From contig JAENWH010000097.1 of NCBI GenBank assembly GCA_016650135.1, forward strand, positions 1 through 7,058: 7,058 bases of DNA. Reading direction: 5' to 3'. Shown in pieces: positions 5,966 through 7,058 of this stretch; within the stretch, counting starts at the first letter, position 1; each line of letters starts with the position of its first letter. Both the position numbers and the translations under genes were made by a program. Under the pieces are notes generated by a model. It searched no databases. It was not told the DNA's origin and saw only the letters and a program-made list of their open reading frames with translations. The DNA comes from Peptostreptococcaceae bacterium. GTDB lineage: Bacteria > Bacillota_A > Clostridia > Peptostreptococcales > Anaerovoracaceae.

Positions 5966-6797
5966 TCATAAACTCGACTGACGTTTAATTAAAGTGTACT
6001 GTAATTTAATGTGTTCAATTTTATCCGATCCTTTTATCTGATCGACTAATACTCGAACAGCTTCTTTCCCTATTTCTTCAATGTACCTTATTCATATATT
6101 GCTCAATTTCACTTTCTACAAAGTTATAATGTATCTCCTTTATTCTGATTTCATTTTCAAGCTGATTTTCTTTCATAGCCTCCACGTATCCGCGAACTCT
6201 TTCTTGCATATGTATTAATCTGGACTTATAAAAAATTATTCCAATCCTTTTATATCCATTTTCTATTAAATGAGAAATTGCGTCATAAGTAGCTCCAAAA
6301 TTATCGAGACCCACATAATTACAGTTAACTTCCTCAAAATATCTATCAATTAATACCAAAGGCACACCACTTTCCTGAAGTAATTTTATTTGCGTTACAG
6401 TTTCTTCTGCCGGAACTATGATAAAACCGTCGACCTGTCTTTTTATGAGAGTGTCTATTAAAGTTTCCGACTTACTGCTGTCCTCATCCGAGCTGCCAAT
6501 TATTACTGTATATCCGTACCTACTAGCTTCATCTTCTATTATTCTTGCCATACTCCCAAAAAAAGGATTAGCAATATCAGCAACGATTAATCCAATTGTC
6601 TTTGTGGTACCGGTTCTGAGACTTTGAGCTATTTGATTAGGCTTATAATTCAATTCACGAGCAACTTCTCTAATTTTAGCCACCAATTCTTTACCAACTC
6701 TTTTTTCTTTTTCTCTACCACTTATCACATATGAAACAAGTGCAGTTGAAACTCCAACTTTCTTTGCTATATCTTTTAATGAAATTCGTTTAGACAT
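5966..6797 (-). pseudogene. LacI-family transcriptional regulator, internally deleted and frameshifted
   Basis: The ATG at 6797 opens a 239-codon frame ending at 6078. LacI regulators are usually about 330-345 residues. The helix-turn-helix is intact (ISLKDIAKKVGVSTALVSYV), as is the hinge (YKPNQIAQSLRTG). The N-terminal half of the sugar-binding domain is also present (TIGLIVADIANPFFGSMARI, GFIIVPAEE, PLVLIDRYF, YVGLDNFGATYDAISHLIEN, RVRGYVEAMKEN). After about residue 236 the homology stops. A different frame (about 6088 to the TGA at 5966-5968) then reads IEEIGKEAVRVLVDQIKGSD and ends KRQSSL, the standard C-terminal tail of the family. About 60-70 codons are missing, including the usual NDxxAxGxxxAL and GFDD segments. 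The product would keep its DNA-binding domain but lose most of the C-subdomain. Loss of regulation of the adjacent GH172 gene is the likely result. An assembly error is possible. Confidence 0.8.
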
Positions 6798-6842
6798 TAC
6801 TTTTAATATGAAAATTCAAATATGAGCCCACTCTTAAAAGTA
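6798..6842. repeat. 9-bp inverted repeat in the lacI leader
   Basis: TACTTTTAA (6798-6806) abuts the lacI ATG and is the exact reverse complement of TTAAAAGTA (6834-6842), with 27 bp between. It could be an autoregulatory site or a leader hairpin that covers the start. In DNA this AT-rich a 9-bp match can also arise by chance. Confidence 0.25.
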
Positions 6843-6994
6843 GGTTTTTAAAAATTGATTAAATTTATTATAAAAAACAGCATTGGCAAAATAGAAAGCT
6901 GTCGACACATTTTTCGATTATAAGCTCCATTTAAAACGGAGATAATCCAAAAATAAGAAGAAAAGGCAGCATTTTTTGCTTCTTGCACAGTTCT

Positions 6995-7024
6995 TTGACA
7001 TGTTTGCTCCGAAAAATGCATAAT
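6995..7024 (+). promoter_or_regulatory. Possible plus-strand promoter divergent from lacI
   Basis: TTGACA (6995-7000) and CATAAT (7019-7024) are separated by 18 bp, close to the general sigma-70 consensus. The -10 part lies inside a 22-bp imperfect palindrome (7008-7029). The gene it would serve is outside the window. Bacteroidota promoters normally use TTTG and TAnnTTTG boxes, which fit less well here, so the call is weak. Confidence 0.25.
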
Positions 7025-7029
7025 TCGGA
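7008..7029. repeat. 22-bp imperfect palindrome
   Basis: TCCGAA (7008-7013) and TTCGGA (7024-7029) flank an ATGCAT core, and 9 of the 11 base pairs of the palindrome match. It overlaps the possible plus-strand -10 box and lies about 210 bp upstream of lacI. It could be an operator for a divergent gene or a short hairpin. Confidence 0.45.
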
Positions 7030-7058
7030 CTAGATTTACCCATAAACACCGGCAAATT

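Noticed and set aside
6900..6907. TGTCGACA palindrome with a central CG upstream of lacI, considered as a second operator
   Set aside because: It is only 8 bp, does not extend on either side, and does not resemble TTAATCGATTAA.

Overview
The window looks like a stretch of a Bacteroidota genome. The evidence is AT-rich DNA with weak or absent Shine-Dalgarno sites at most starts, two lipoproteins with short signal peptides, a DUF1573 protein, and glycan-degradation genes (a DUF2961/GH172 protein and a clan GH-D protein) next to a LacI-type regulator. The genus cannot be told from this sequence. Nearly everything is on the minus strand, so the biological order runs from right to left.

Right end (5966-7058): about 260 bp of non-coding DNA lies upstream of a lacI-family gene. 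This DNA carries palindromes and a possible plus-strand promoter for a gene outside the window. The lacI gene is broken. Its N-terminal 230 or so residues are intact. The normal C-terminal tail follows in another frame after an apparent loss of roughly 60-70 codons. A perfect 12-bp palindrome with a central CG (5932-5943) lies between this remnant and the next gene and looks like a LacI-family operator.

Middle (4480-5906): a secreted GH172 (DUF2961) protein is followed by 239 bp of AT-rich DNA rich in inverted repeats. One repeat set has three copies of a 13-bp element. In the leader RNA of the next gene these could form two mutually exclusive hairpins, or they could be a protein-binding site.

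Left (268-4479): three closely packed minus-strand genes form a probable operon. The first is a large lipoprotein of the GH36/GH27 (clan GH-D) type whose expected catalytic nucleophile Asp is Gly. The second is a lipoprotein joining a DUF1573 domain to a rhodanese-like domain whose catalytic Cys is Ser. The third is a membrane protein joining a CPHC glutaredoxin/thioredoxin-like domain to a CcdA-type electron-transfer domain. A glycosidase-like protein co-transcribed with an envelope thiol-redox pair is the most unusual arrangement here.

Left edge (1-168): the C-terminal end of an IS1595-family (ISXO2-like) transposase runs on the plus strand toward the operon, so an insertion sequence adjoins the locus. 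No tRNA, rRNA or CRISPR array was seen.
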